DNA of 64,000 bases from the NCBI RefSeq assembly GCF_018785315.1, contig NZ_WQPN01000065.1, forward strand, positions 1 through 64,000, written 5' to 3'. Shown here one piece after another: positions 26,661-35,660 of this stretch (the stretch's first letter is position 1; every line of letters begins with the position of its first letter). A model generated the notes under the pieces. The model was not told the origin of the DNA, did no database searches, and saw nothing but the letters and a program-made list of their open reading frames with translations. Origin of the DNA: Clostridium sp. MCC353. Lineage in GTDB: Bacteria; Bacillota; Clostridia; Lachnospirales; Lachnospiraceae. The position numbers and the translations under genes are program-made.

Positions 26661-27566
26661 TCAGCCGCAGCCTGAACAATCCCCTTCCCCTTCCGATTCG
26701 AAATAGCTGATCACATATTTTCTGAATTCTTTGGCCATCCCGTTAAAATGATGCCCGGCCTTCCAAACTATATAATGTTTTCTGGTATATTCCGGATCCA
26801 CAATGGGGATAAAGGCCAGCTGGCTGTTTCCGGCATTCTTCCTGGCCCGCTCTTCGGTCATCAGCGCAATGCCTTCCCCGGCGGCCACCATCTCCGCCAT
26901 ATGGCAGTGGAAACATTCGGTGGTCACATTGGCCGTAAAACCTGAATTTTGGCACATCTCGTCGGTGATCATCCTGTATTCGTACTCTTTGGGCAGATTG
27001 ATAAATTCCTCCCCCTTCAAATCGCAAAGACGGATGGTCTTTCTTTCAGCCAGTGGATGGGAGGAGGAAACGGCCAGCATCATCTTCTCTTCCCGGATCA
27101 TCTCTCCCACAATGCCGGGAGCTGAACTGAGACGGCTGGATATCACGTAATCCACTTCATTCTTCTGCAGTTCCTCTTCAATACTGTCCGGAGTGATGTT
27201 AATCTGCCTGATCCTGCTGTTTGGAAACTGCTCTTTAAAATGAACCAGCATCATCTGGGAAAACGGCTTGCTGACAATGCCCAGATTCAGCACATTCTCC
27301 AGCTTCTTGCAGTAGGTATCCACTTCCCTCTGAGCCTTGCTCAGGATATCCAGAGCCTGCTCCACATGTTCCAGATAGATTTCCCCGCATTTATTCAGAT
27401 AAATCCCCCTTCCAATACGGTCAAAAAGAGGGACCCCCACCTCGCTTTCCAGCCTGGCAATGCTCACGCTGAGAGCCGGCTGGGCCACATTCAGCTTCTT
27501 GGCCGCATTCGTCAAATGTCCCGATTCCGCAACAGCCTTAAAATATTCCAGTTGGACGATATCCAT
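26661..27566 (-). CDS. LysR-family transcriptional regulator
   Basis: A 301-residue LysR regulator: winged helix at residues 1-60 (QLEYFKAVAESGHLTNAAKKL, then QPALSVSIARLESEVGVPLFDR) and a periplasmic-binding-like effector domain to the end. The ATG at 27566 has GGAGG 5 bases upstream; the ATG 12 bases earlier overlaps that site. The C-terminus is an odd acidic, cysteine-containing tail (GEGDCSGCG). It is divergent from patB and lies upstream of the peptide operon, so either could be its target. The 235-bp divergent gap is AT-rich, with no unique operator I can defend. Confidence 0.9.
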   Translation of the reverse strand: MDIVQLEYFKAVAESGHLTNAAKKLNVAQPALSVSIARLESEVGVPLFDRIGRGIYLNKCGEIYLEHVEQALDILSKAQREVDTYCKKLENVLNLGIVSKPFSQMMLVHFKEQFPNSRIRQINITPDSIEEELQKNEVDYVISSRLSSAPGIVGEMIREEKMMLAVSSSHPLAERKTIRLCDLKGEEFINLPKEYEYRMITDEMCQNSGFTANVTTECFHCHMAEMVAAGEGIALMTEERARKNAGNSQLAFIPIVDPEYTRKHYIVWKAGHHFNGMAKEFRKYVISYFESEGEGDCSGCG

Positions 27567-27801
27567 GTCTGCCTCCATTCATTGAATTCCACATTCCATC
27601 TCAACAATCTGGCTAAATTATATCAACCTTATCACCAGACTGCAAGATCGAATTTTCATTTTTTATCATTTTGGATTTTAATTAATCTGATATTTAATTT
27701 ATTAATATGGATTTGTATATCAACTAATAAAAAGCATATATTGGACTTTCCCACCTTCTGATAGTACCATTAGAAGAAAAGGGTAAAGGAGTTTTGCGCT
27801 T

Positions 27802-28992
27802 ATGAATCCTGAGTATGATTTTGATAAACCAGTATGCAGAAAGGGGACCAACTGCATCAAATGGGACCGGAGCAGGGGGAAATTCCAGGAAGAGGACCTG
27901 CTGCCCCTTTGGATCGCCGACACCGATTTCTGCTGTCCCAACGAAGTGACTGAAGCCATCCAAACCAGGTGCGCCCACCCCATATTCGGCTACAGTTTCC
28001 CTTCGGAGGATTACTATACCAGCATCATCAACTGGTTTGAAAGCCGCCACAGCCTCACGCTCCAGAAGGACTGGATAAGGGCCTGCTGCGGGGTCGTAAC
28101 TTCCATCAGCTACAGCATACAGGCGTTGACAAAGCCGGGCGACAAGGTGCTGATCCAGACGCCGGTTTACGATCCGTTCCAGGCGGTGATCGAATCCACC
28201 GGAAGAAGGATGGTGGAAAATCCCCTGATTTACGCCGGAAATACCTATGAGATCGACTTTGAAGGGCTGGAAGAGGAATTAAAAGGCGGGGTACGCCTTA
28301 TGGTATTCTGTAATCCCCACAATCCCGTGGGCAGGGTCTGGACACCGGAGGAAATCTCCCGGATCGTGTCCCTGTGCCGCCGCTATCAGGTATACCTGGT
28401 TTCCGATGAAATCCACTGTGACATCGAGCTGTTTGGCAGCCGTTATACCTCCGTCCTCTCTTTCCCGGAAAGCCATCCGGTTGCGGTGAGCTGCATCGCT
28501 CCCGGAAAAACATTTAATATATCCGGTCTGGGCGTTTCCAGCATGCTGATCCCCAACCAGGAAATTCATCAGAAAATTTTCTCAAAGCTCAGGAGCGCAT
28601 GGCTTTTAAACCCGTCTGTCCTGTCCATGGAAGCGTCGGCCGCCGCTTATGCCAATGGCGGAAGCTGGCTGGACGCCCAACTGGCTTACATAGAAGGCAA
28701 TGCCAGACTGGTTTATGAACGTCTGGCCGCTTCGGCGCCCAACATAAAACCCGCCGTCCTGGAAGGAACATTCCTCATGTGGCTGGACTTCCATTCGTTT
28801 CATATGGCTGACGACAGCCTTCACCAGGAACTGATCCACACCTGGCATCTGGGGCTGAATGACGGAAATCACTACGGAACAGGAGGGAACGGATTCATGC
28901 GGATGAACATCGGCTGTTCCAGGGAACTGCTTTCCCAGGCTCTGGACCGTCTGATTCAGATGCATGAAGTTCATTTTCCACAACAGTTCTGA
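27802..28992 (+). CDS. PatB/MalY-type PLP-dependent C-S lyase (cystathionine beta-lyase family)
   Basis: A 396-residue fold-type I PLP enzyme of the MalY/PatB group, which cleaves C-S bonds in cystathionine, cysteine or cysteine conjugates. The hallmark N-terminus LLPLWIADTDFCCP, the D202 of VSDEIHCDI and the PLP lysine K236 in APGKTFNISGLG are present. Length is typical. AAAGGAG precedes the ATG. The stop codon lies inside a short palindrome of the RE-2 type, giving the tail PQQF. The FAD oxidoreductase gene starts 46 bases later on the same strand, so they may be co-transcribed. Confidence 0.93.
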   Translation: MNPEYDFDKPVCRKGTNCIKWDRSRGKFQEEDLLPLWIADTDFCCPNEVTEAIQTRCAHPIFGYSFPSEDYYTSIINWFESRHSLTLQKDWIRACCGVVTSISYSIQALTKPGDKVLIQTPVYDPFQAVIESTGRRMVENPLIYAGNTYEIDFEGLEEELKGGVRLMVFCNPHNPVGRVWTPEEISRIVSLCRRYQVYLVSDEIHCDIELFGSRYTSVLSFPESHPVAVSCIAPGKTFNISGLGVSSMLIPNQEIHQKIFSKLRSAWLLNPSVLSMEASAAAYANGGSWLDAQLAYIEGNARLVYERLAASAPNIKPAVLEGTFLMWLDFHSFHMADDSLHQELIHTWHLGLNDGNHYGTGGNGFMRMNIGCSRELLSQALDRLIQMHEVHFPQQF

Positions 28993-29009
28993 CAGGTCTG
29001 AACTGCTGT
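28982..29009. repeat. Short RE-2-type palindrome at the patB stop codon
   Basis: The sequence CAGTTCTGACAGGTCTGAAC and the following bases match the terminal palindrome of the RE-2 copy at 39804-39825 except at one base. The patB stop TGA is inside it. It could fold as a hairpin in the mRNA between patB and the oxidoreductase gene. Confidence 0.65.
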
Positions 29010-29038
29010 CATTTTCCCTCTTTAGAAAGGAGTTAACT

Positions 29039-30319
29039 ATGGCATCTTATGCAATTATCGGCTTCGGATGCGCCGGCTATTATGCGCTGACCGCAATCCG
29101 CGATGCGGATTCCACAGCAACTGTGGATATCTATTCCGACCACCCGGACGCCCCTTATAATCCCATGCTCACCACCTATTACGCGTCAAACAGGCTCCGC
29201 TACGAAGGCATGTTTCCATTCGGTGAGCTGGAGGACATCGCCCTGGCCTATAAGGCCAATATCTTCTCCAATACAGAAGTAACCGCTTTAAACGCAGAGC
29301 TGAAAGAGGTGGTTTCAGAAGACGGAACCGTCCGCCGGTATGACAAAATCCTCATCGCCACTGGGGCCCGCTCCCTGATCCCCCCTCTGCCCAACGACTG
29401 TCCGGAACGGACCATCTATATGAGAACCCTGGACGATTCCAGGAATTTAAAGAAGCTGCTGGAAACGGAGAACCTGTCTTCAGCCGTTGTGGCAGGAGCA
29501 TCCATGGCGGGAATCAAAGTGCTGGAAGTCCTTTACAACAATGGCATGGACACAACCTTAGTGGATATGGCCCCCCATATCTTCCCTCTGGCCGCATACC
29601 CGGAAACGGCAAAACGGATTGAAAAGCGGCTTATGGAAAAAGGCGTCAAGCTGAAATTTTCCTCCGGCCTTTCCGCAATCCGCAAAGGCAGTGAAACGGC
29701 CCTTTCGGTGGAGTGTTCCGACCAATCCCGGATTCCGGCCGATGTGGCCGCCCTCTGTATCGGAACCAGAGCCAACACTTCTCTGGCTTCCTCTTCCGGC
29801 ATCCTGGTCAGCCGGGGAATCGTGGTGGATCAGGATATGCAGACCTCCTGTCCGGGAATCTACGCGGCCGGGGACTGCTGTGAAGGCAATAACCTTCAGA
29901 GCCAAACCACCCAGATCATCGGACTGTGGGCCAACGCCGCCTATCAGGGATACACGGCGGGAGCTAATATGGCAGGCAGTAAAAAAGAGTTTAAAGGCAA
30001 CATTTTACATAACATCACCCATTTCTTCGATATGGATTTCATCGGATTCGGAGACAACCGGATCCAGGGAACTACGATAACATTTGAAAATAAAGAAAAA
30101 GACTTATGGATTGAAGCGGTTAAAAAAGACGGTGTGCTGGCTGGAATCAATATCCTGGGCGGCAGCCGGATCAGCGGTATCCTGAAGAACCATCTGCTGA
30201 GCATTGTGCAGAACCATCATCAGGTCATTTCCGATATGCAGAGAGGCGTTCTGCTCAGGGAAGGGCTGAGCGAAGAACTGATTCACCAGTTGGAAGGAGG
30301 CTCTCATGACAAGAATTGA
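29039..30319 (+). CDS. FAD/NAD(P)-dependent oxidoreductase
   Basis: A 426-residue flavoprotein of the pyridine nucleotide-disulfide / rubredoxin reductase-like group. The N-terminal FAD-binding start is AIIGFGCAGYYAL. ILIATGAR marks the first ATG motif, SSAVVAGASMAGIKVLEVL the NAD(P) Rossmann motif, and CPGIYAAGDCCEG the second FAD motif. The C-terminal part (about residues 325-426) is of the kind seen in NirB/NasB-like proteins. The true start is the ATG at 29039, after AAAGGAG. It overlaps the molybdoenzyme gene by 14 bases and probably feeds it electrons from NAD(P)H. Confidence 0.9.
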   Translation: MASYAIIGFGCAGYYALTAIRDADSTATVDIYSDHPDAPYNPMLTTYYASNRLRYEGMFPFGELEDIALAYKANIFSNTEVTALNAELKEVVSEDGTVRRYDKILIATGARSLIPPLPNDCPERTIYMRTLDDSRNLKKLLETENLSSAVVAGASMAGIKVLEVLYNNGMDTTLVDMAPHIFPLAAYPETAKRIEKRLMEKGVKLKFSSGLSAIRKGSETALSVECSDQSRIPADVAALCIGTRANTSLASSSGILVSRGIVVDQDMQTSCPGIYAAGDCCEGNNLQSQTTQIIGLWANAAYQGYTAGANMAGSKKEFKGNILHNITHFFDMDFIGFGDNRIQGTTITFENKEKDLWIEAVKKDGVLAGINILGGSRISGILKNHLLSIVQNHHQVISDMQRGVLLREGLSEELIHQLEGGSHDKN

Positions 30320-32465
30320 AGAACTGTTAAAAGCGAAAATTCCCTGTCCTGAAACAGGAATTGAAGTCCGTCATACCATGTGTGACATCTGTTCCCCCTC
30401 CTCTCACTGCGGCGTGGACGCCTATGTGAAAGACGGCGTGGTCATAAAGGTGGAAGGAACCAAGGATCACCCCTTAAACAGAGGCCTTCTGTGCACCAAA
30501 GGGGCGGCCAACCGCCAGTATATCTACCGGGAAGACCGGATCAAAACCCCGTTAAAACGGACCGGACCAAAAGGGAGCGGTTCCTTTGAGCCCATTACCT
30601 GGGAAGAGGCATACCAGACCATCGCGTCCAAACTGCTGAAAGCAAAAGCGGAATACGGAGCCCAGTCCGTGCAGTTTTTCTCCGGCTACAGCAAATGGTA
30701 CCGCCCCATCCTGCAGCGCCTGGCCTATTCCTTCGGCTCGCCCAACTATGGTACGGAATCCAGTTCCTGCTTCACATCCGGGCTGATGGCATGGCAGACC
30801 GCAACCGCTTCTCCCGCCCGGCCTGATATGAAAAATTCCAAATTATTTCTGGGATGGGCCCACAACCCCTATTTTTCAGGCTATTTAGGCGCTAAAAGCA
30901 CGGAACGTTTGAAAAAAGCAGGCTGTAAATTCATCATCGTGGACACCATGTATACCCAGACTGCCGAAAAAATCGCGGACCTGTTTTTACAGCCAAGGCC
31001 CGGCACAGACGGAGCCCTGGCCCTGGCAATTGCCAACGCCCTGATCCAAAACGGTTGGATCGACCGGGATTATATCGACCGGTACGTACACGGTTTTGAA
31101 GAATACGCCGAATACTGCCGCAGTTTCAACGAATCCAACGTGGAAGAAATGACCGGCGTCCCTTATGAAAAAGTGCTGGCCGCAGCCAAAATGATTCATG
31201 AAAACGGGCCCATCAGCGTCCGTGAAAGTTCCGCCCCCCTGGCCCATCACGTCAATGGAATGCAGAACTACCGGGCCATCATGGCCTTAACCGCCATCAC
31301 CGGAAGTTACGATAAAAAAGGCGGGCAGATGCCTGTAGAATTCACCTATATCCATCAGGCATCCGGCTACCACACCCTGGAACATGAATTTGTGGCCGAA
31401 GCGAGGAAAGCTCCTATGGCCGATCCTGTGGGGGCAAGACGGTTCCCTCTCTGGAATCTGCTGGAACACGAAACCCAGTCCATGGACATTTCCAGACAAA
31501 TTTTAACGGGAGACCCTTATCCACTGAAGGCTATTGTGGCCTTTGGAATGAATTTCAGGATGTTCCCCGACAGTGAAAAGATGAAACGGGCTTTAGAGCA
31601 GATCGATTTCTTCGTGGATACTGACCTTTTCATGACGGATACCTGCCAATATGCGGATATCGTGCTCCCGGCCTGCAGTTCTTTTGAACGGGAAGAATTC
31701 AAATCCTATCCCGGCGGATACGCATTTTATACCACGCCTGTAATCGAACCGCTTTATGAATCCAAACCGGATACCACAATCATGTGTGATCTGGCAAATT
31801 ATATGGATCTGGATGATCCTCTGCTGAGAAAGGGCTACCGGGCCTGTCTGGAATACATACTCAGCCCCATTTCCTATACGGTGGACCAGCTTCAGGAAGC
31901 CAACGTGCCCCTGAAAGTGCCGGAATTCAAACCGCATCAGGAAATGGCCACCCTGAAACGGGGCCTGAAAACGCCCACAGGAAAATTCGAACTGAAATCC
32001 GAGCTGATCGCGGCCCATCCCGAATGGGGGCTGGACCCTCTTCCTACCTATAAAGAGCCTCTGGATTCCATAGATAAGGAGCAGTATCCATTCACCCTCA
32101 CGTCTGGCGGACGTTTACCCAACGCCCTCCATTCCAGGCTTCACGATGTAAGCTGGCTCCGCAGCCTGAGGCCAAAAGCCATGGCCGATATAAATCCCGA
32201 TGATGCCAGGGAAATGGGAATTGCCCAGGATGACGTGATTGAGATCAGCACGCCGGTGGGAAGTGTGACCGTATGCGCCAACTTATCCTACCACAATCCT
32301 GCCGGGTTAATCAGCCTCTATCACGATTACCGGGAAGCTAACTTCAACAGCCTGATGAACTGTGACCGCTTAGATCCCTATTCCGGTTTCCCGGCCGTCC
32401 GTTCCAACCGGTGCCGTGTCACAAAGAAAGGAGATTTCCATGAAAAAAATGATTCTGGACTTTGA
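30306..32465 (+). CDS. Molybdopterin-dependent oxidoreductase, catalytic subunit (DMSO reductase superfamily)
   Basis: A 719-residue cytoplasmic molybdo/tungsto-bisPGD enzyme with no Tat signal. The N-terminal [4Fe-4S] site uses C26, C29, C35 and C63 (MCDICSPSSHC ... LLCTKG); the C-x2-C-x5-C spacing is longer than the common C-x2-C-x3-C. SSSCFTSG places C155 as the probable metal ligand. The C-terminal molydop_binding domain starts near residue 600 (TLTSGGRLPNALHSRL). GGAGG precedes the ATG. It is coupled by overlaps to the flavoprotein upstream and the ferredoxin downstream, forming a soluble three-subunit complex. The substrate cannot be named. Confidence 0.92.
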   Translation: MTRIEELLKAKIPCPETGIEVRHTMCDICSPSSHCGVDAYVKDGVVIKVEGTKDHPLNRGLLCTKGAANRQYIYREDRIKTPLKRTGPKGSGSFEPITWEEAYQTIASKLLKAKAEYGAQSVQFFSGYSKWYRPILQRLAYSFGSPNYGTESSSCFTSGLMAWQTATASPARPDMKNSKLFLGWAHNPYFSGYLGAKSTERLKKAGCKFIIVDTMYTQTAEKIADLFLQPRPGTDGALALAIANALIQNGWIDRDYIDRYVHGFEEYAEYCRSFNESNVEEMTGVPYEKVLAAAKMIHENGPISVRESSAPLAHHVNGMQNYRAIMALTAITGSYDKKGGQMPVEFTYIHQASGYHTLEHEFVAEARKAPMADPVGARRFPLWNLLEHETQSMDISRQILTGDPYPLKAIVAFGMNFRMFPDSEKMKRALEQIDFFVDTDLFMTDTCQYADIVLPACSSFEREEFKSYPGGYAFYTTPVIEPLYESKPDTTIMCDLANYMDLDDPLLRKGYRACLEYILSPISYTVDQLQEANVPLKVPEFKPHQEMATLKRGLKTPTGKFELKSELIAAHPEWGLDPLPTYKEPLDSIDKEQYPFTLTSGGRLPNALHSRLHDVSWLRSLRPKAMADINPDDAREMGIAQDDVIEISTPVGSVTVCANLSYHNPAGLISLYHDYREANFNSLMNCDRLDPYSGFPAVRSNRCRVTKKGDFHEKNDSGL

Positions 32466-32958
32466 TGCTGAACTCTGCTGTTCCTGCGGAGCCTGTGCGG
32501 TGGCATGCATGGATCAGAACGACTATGATCCCAAAACGGGAACTGCCCCTTTCCGCACCATATTTGAAATGCAGCACAAAGATGAAAAGCCGGTATTCAC
32601 CCATTATTCCGTGGCCTGTATGCACTGCTCACCGGCTCCCTGCATCACTGCCTGCCCCGTAGGCTGTCTGAAAAAGGACCCGGAAACCGATCTGACCATA
32701 TTCGACACCACCGACTGCATCGGATGCCATAGCTGCTCCATGGCCTGCCCATTCGGAGCTCCCTCCTTCAACGCCCAGGGAAAGATGGAAAAATGCAACG
32801 GCTGCTATCTCCGCCTCCAGCATGGCATGGAGCCCGCCTGCGTCCGCGTCTGCCCCACCGGCGCCCTGCGCATGGTGACCGAGGAAGAGTATGAGGCCTC
32901 CCATGGTTCCGGTTCTATTACGGAAACGGCACGTGAGATCGCGGGACGGCAGATTTAG
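32440..32958 (+). CDS. 4Fe-4S dicluster ferredoxin subunit (DmsB/HycB-like)
   Basis: A 172-residue electron-transfer subunit with sixteen cysteines in four cluster motifs: CCSCGACAVAC, CMHCSPAPCITACPVGCL, CIGCHSCSMACP and CNGCYLRLQHGMEPACVRVCP. It should pass electrons between the flavoprotein and the molybdoenzyme. The start at 32440 has AAAGGAG 8 bases upstream and overlaps the molybdoenzyme gene by 26 bases. No membrane anchor subunit follows; a tandem array and then a peptidase gene come next. This supports a soluble NAD(P)H-linked complex. Confidence 0.93.
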   Translation: MKKMILDFDAELCCSCGACAVACMDQNDYDPKTGTAPFRTIFEMQHKDEKPVFTHYSVACMHCSPAPCITACPVGCLKKDPETDLTIFDTTDCIGCHSCSMACPFGAPSFNAQGKMEKCNGCYLRLQHGMEPACVRVCPTGALRMVTEEEYEASHGSGSITETAREIAGRQI

Positions 32959-32969
32959 GAATGGCTTGA

Positions 32970-33004
32970 CAGTCTCAGAATCTGTCTGGCAGATTCTGAG
33001 ACTG
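32970..33004. terminator. Perfect 15-bp hairpin after the ferredoxin gene
   Basis: CAGTCTCAGAATCTG and its exact complement flank the loop TCTGG, 11 bases after the ferredoxin stop. No T-run follows, so it may stabilise the 3' end rather than terminate. Its right arm is also the start of the 20-bp tandem array, so the stem looks like an inverted first unit. Confidence 0.6.
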
Positions 33005-33289
33005 TCCGACAGATTCTGAGACTGTCCGACAGATTCGGGAACTGACATGCAGATTCAGGAACTATCAAGCAGATTCGGGAACTACCAAGCAGATTCGGGA
33101 ACTACCAAGCAGATTCGGGAACTACCAAGCAGATTCGGGAACTGACATGCAGATTCAGGAACTACCATGCAGATTCGGGAACTGACATGCAGATTCGGGA
33201 ACTAACATGCAGATTCGGGAACTGACATGCAGATTCGGGAACTGACATGCAGATTCGGGAACTGACATGCAGATTCAGGAACTGTATCT
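32990..33289 (+). repeat. Fifteen-unit 20-bp tandem array
   Basis: Fifteen uninterrupted units of exactly 20 bp run head to tail. The most common form is CAGATTCGGGAACTGACATG. The first two units carry TCTGAGACTGTCCGA in place of TCGGGAACTGACATG. Units 4-7 end in CAAG, and most later ones in CATG. There are no spacers. It fills almost the whole 358-bp gap between the ferredoxin gene and the M24 peptidase and ends 27 bases before that ATG. Confidence 0.95.
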
Positions 33290-33316
33290 TGGATGCAAGA
33301 AAGGAATCATTATATT

Positions 33317-34381
33317 ATGAAGAAACTAAAACTTTTCCAGGAAGCACTGAAGAAAGAGGGGATTGAAGCCGCGCTGGTCACCTCCTCCACCAATCTCTTT
33401 TACCTGACAGACTTTTTTGCCAGCGCCGTGTTATTAGTCACCCCCTGTGAAAGCTGGTATTTTACCGATTTCCGCACCATTGAAGGGGCACAAAAGCATT
33501 TTTCCGAATCCGGCATTCATTTAGAACAGGCCGATGGGGATTTTCTCCCCATTGTCTGTCGGCTGGCAGAGGATTTAAACCTCAGTTCCCTGGCCCTTGA
33601 AAACAACACACTGACAGTCAATCAGTTCAGACGGTATACGGAAATGCTGCCCTGCACCGCCATTTTTCTCAACAGCCTTTTAGAAAATCTCCGCCATCAA
33701 AAGCTGCCGGAAGAGATTGAATGCATGATCCGCGCCCAACGGATTGCAGAACAGTCACTAAAAGAACTCCTCCCCATGATACGCCCCGGCGTCACGGAGC
33801 AGGATCTGGTAGCAGAAATGGTATACCGGCTGTACAAAAATAAAGCGGAAGGGCTGGCCTTCCCTGTCATCATCCTCAGCGGCGCCAATTCCTCCCTCCC
33901 CCACGGCTTTCCGGGAACGAGGACCCTGCAGCCCGGCGATTTTGTCACCCTGGACTTCGGAGTAAAAATCGGCGGATACTGTTCCGATATGACCAGAACC
34001 TTTGCCTTAGAATATGCAACAGACGAGATGAAAGAAGTTTACGACCTGGTCTTAAAAGCCCAATTGGCCGGCATCGAAGCGCTGGCCCCCGGAAAGACCG
34101 GAGATGAGGTAGACAATGCCGCCCGGGCCGTCATAGATTCCACCCCCTACAAAGGCACGTTCGGACACGGCCTGGGCCACTCCGTAGGCCTGATCTGCCA
34201 CGACGGCCTCCGGGCATCCCAGGGAAGCAAAGATATCCTTGCCGTCGGAAACGTAATCACCATGGAACCCGGCATCTACCTCCCCGGCAGGTTCGGAGCG
34301 CGAATTGAGGATATGATCTGGCTTTCGCCGGAAGGAAAGAAAAATCTGACGGAATTTCCTAAAGAATTGACTATATTGTGA
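33317..34381 (+). CDS. M24 family Xaa-Pro peptidase
   Basis: A 354-residue cytoplasmic metallopeptidase (creatinase fold) that cleaves N-terminal residues before proline. The N-terminal domain covers residues 1-120. The metal ligands are seen as the Asp in VTLDFGV, the Asp in YCSDMTRT, the His in FGHGLGHSVGL, the Glu in TMEPGIYL and the Glu in ARIEDM. I chose the ATG at 33317 (AAAGGA about 11 bases upstream); the ATG at 33293 would begin at the edge of the tandem array. The stop codon is followed at once by an RE-1 element. Confidence 0.94.
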   Translation: MKKLKLFQEALKKEGIEAALVTSSTNLFYLTDFFASAVLLVTPCESWYFTDFRTIEGAQKHFSESGIHLEQADGDFLPIVCRLAEDLNLSSLALENNTLTVNQFRRYTEMLPCTAIFLNSLLENLRHQKLPEEIECMIRAQRIAEQSLKELLPMIRPGVTEQDLVAEMVYRLYKNKAEGLAFPVIILSGANSSLPHGFPGTRTLQPGDFVTLDFGVKIGGYCSDMTRTFALEYATDEMKEVYDLVLKAQLAGIEALAPGKTGDEVDNAARAVIDSTPYKGTFGHGLGHSVGLICHDGLRASQGSKDILAVGNVITMEPGIYLPGRFGARIEDMIWLSPEGKKNLTEFPKELTIL

Positions 34382-34400
34382 TTTAATTAGTGGGGGGTAC

Positions 34401-34745
34401 GCAGGAAAACGGGATGAGGGGATGGAGGGCGAAGCGGCTGTTTGGACTCGGGCAGAGGGGAATCCATGGGTGCTGAAAACCAGCTTCCAACCGTAAGTGA
34501 AACTAAGACTCCAGGGATGGAAAAAGACGGTCCGATGCCCATTCACGGTAAACTCTTTATGGGACTTTACCGTTCAGTGGGCATCTCAGAAACTGATTTG
34601 GTTTTCAGTTTCTGCCCGTCTTTTTCCATTCCTGGAGTCTAAGTTTCACTAACGGTTTCCAGATGGCTTTCAGCACCCATGGATTCCCCTCTGCCCGAGT
34701 CCAAACAGCCGCTTCGCCCTCCATCCCCTCATCCCGCTTTCCTGC
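34401..34745 (+). repeat. RE-1 palindromic element, full copy
   Basis: Arms of 78 bp (34401-34478 and its partner ending at 34745) pair with a single mismatch. In the peptidase sense the core gives GATGCCCA...TGGGCATC, then CAGAAACTG...CAGTTTCTG, then the closing CCGTC and TTTTT. Sequence between the peptidase stop (34381) and the arm (TTTAATTAG, then GTACGCAGG) matches the spacer of the copy at 35277-35639. Long reading frames across it on both strands are artefacts of the repeat. Confidence 0.95.
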
Positions 34746-34809
34746 TGGTTTTCTCTGACACAAGTAATTAAAAACAATTTTAGAATTATAAGAAAATTTA
34801 ACGTCAAGC

Positions 34810-35231
34810 GTGAAGGCATTTACAAAAAAGCCTTGATGTTTTACTGTTAATTCCCACGTCAGTTACATTAACTGTCTAAACATCAGCCCTCAAGGCATTT
34901 TCAAAAATGACATGGAGATTTGATGTAAATCCCCACACCATTTACATCAAATCTCCATGTCATATTCGCCATAACCTACACGAATTACCAAATACCTTCT
35001 CACTGAAACGCTTCTTTGCTCTTTCTACTCCTTTGCCCCGGATTCCCCTTATTACAGGCGTAACTTTGGCCAATCACCCAAATATATTTGAAGTAACGAA
35101 GCAGAGAAAGCAGAGACGTATTTGACTAAGACGATGTTTGGTATTTAGTGCAGATTATCGTATAGACATTTGAAGTAACTGACATGGGAATTAACAGTAA
35201 AAGGCCAAGGCATTTTCGAAAATACCTTCAC
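34810..35231. repeat. RE-3 element with 57-bp inverted ends, between two RE-1 copies
   Basis: Positions 34810-34866 match the reverse complement of 35175-35231 over 57 bp with about nine differences. Inside are a perfect 24-bp hairpin (34907-34963) and a remnant of an RE-1 edge (35035-35066). No credible coding frame is present. Its GTGAAGGCATTTTC end is shared with the short hairpin at 55738-55808. The whole 34746-35276 gap between two inverted RE-1 copies is made of this material. Confidence 0.8.
34907..34963. repeat. Perfect 24-bp stem hairpin inside RE-3
   Basis: The arms 34907-34930 and 34940-34963 are exact reverse complements around the 9-base loop CCCCACACC. The motif TGACATGGAGATT in the arm recurs at 55714 near the other RE-3 copy, and in weaker form at 35180. 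Confidence 0.9.
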
Positions 35232-35276
35232 CCTTTATTTTAAATTTGCTTTTATTATTTGAGCCAGAGAAAACCA

Positions 35277-35639
35277 GCAGAAAAGCGGGAGGAGGGGGCG
35301 GACAGACGGCCGGAATTTTGGAAGGGGCCTGGCGGAGGGGCATCCGGCGGTGATGAAAGCCATCTGGAAACCGTTAGTGAAACTTAGGCTCCAGGGGTGG
35401 AAAAAGACGGGCAGAAACTGAAAACCGAATCAGTTTCTGAGATGCCCACTGAACGGTAAAGTCCCTTAAAGAGTTTACCGTGAATGGGCATCGGACCGTC
35501 TTTTTCCATCCCTGGAGCCTTAGTTTCACTTACGGTTGGAAGCTGGTTTTCATCTCCGCCGGATGCCCCTCCGCCAGGCCTCTTCCAAAATTCCGGCCGT
35601 CTGTCCGCCCCCTCCTCCCGCTTTTCTGCGTAACTTTCC
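35277..35639 (-). repeat. RE-1 palindromic element, full copy
   Basis: Arms of about 76 bp starting GCAGAAAAGCGGGAGGAGG pair with a few mismatches. The core has the same two hairpins as other copies and, read on the minus strand, ends in CCCGTCTTTTTCC. It begins 21 bases after the stop codon of the 35661-36398 gene on the minus strand, with the GCGTAACTTT edge nearest the stop. It lies opposite in orientation to the copy at 34401-34745. Confidence 0.95.
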
Positions 35640-35660
35640 CTAATTAAACCCCAATTTAAT

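Noticed and set aside
27680-27710. Fifth ROK operator in the LysR-patB gap
   Set aside because: AT-rich and partly palindromic, but a poor match to the other four and not placed next to a readable -10 box; flanking genes are unrelated.
32990-33289. CRISPR array
   Set aside because: The 20-bp units are directly adjacent with no spacers, and no cas gene is near.
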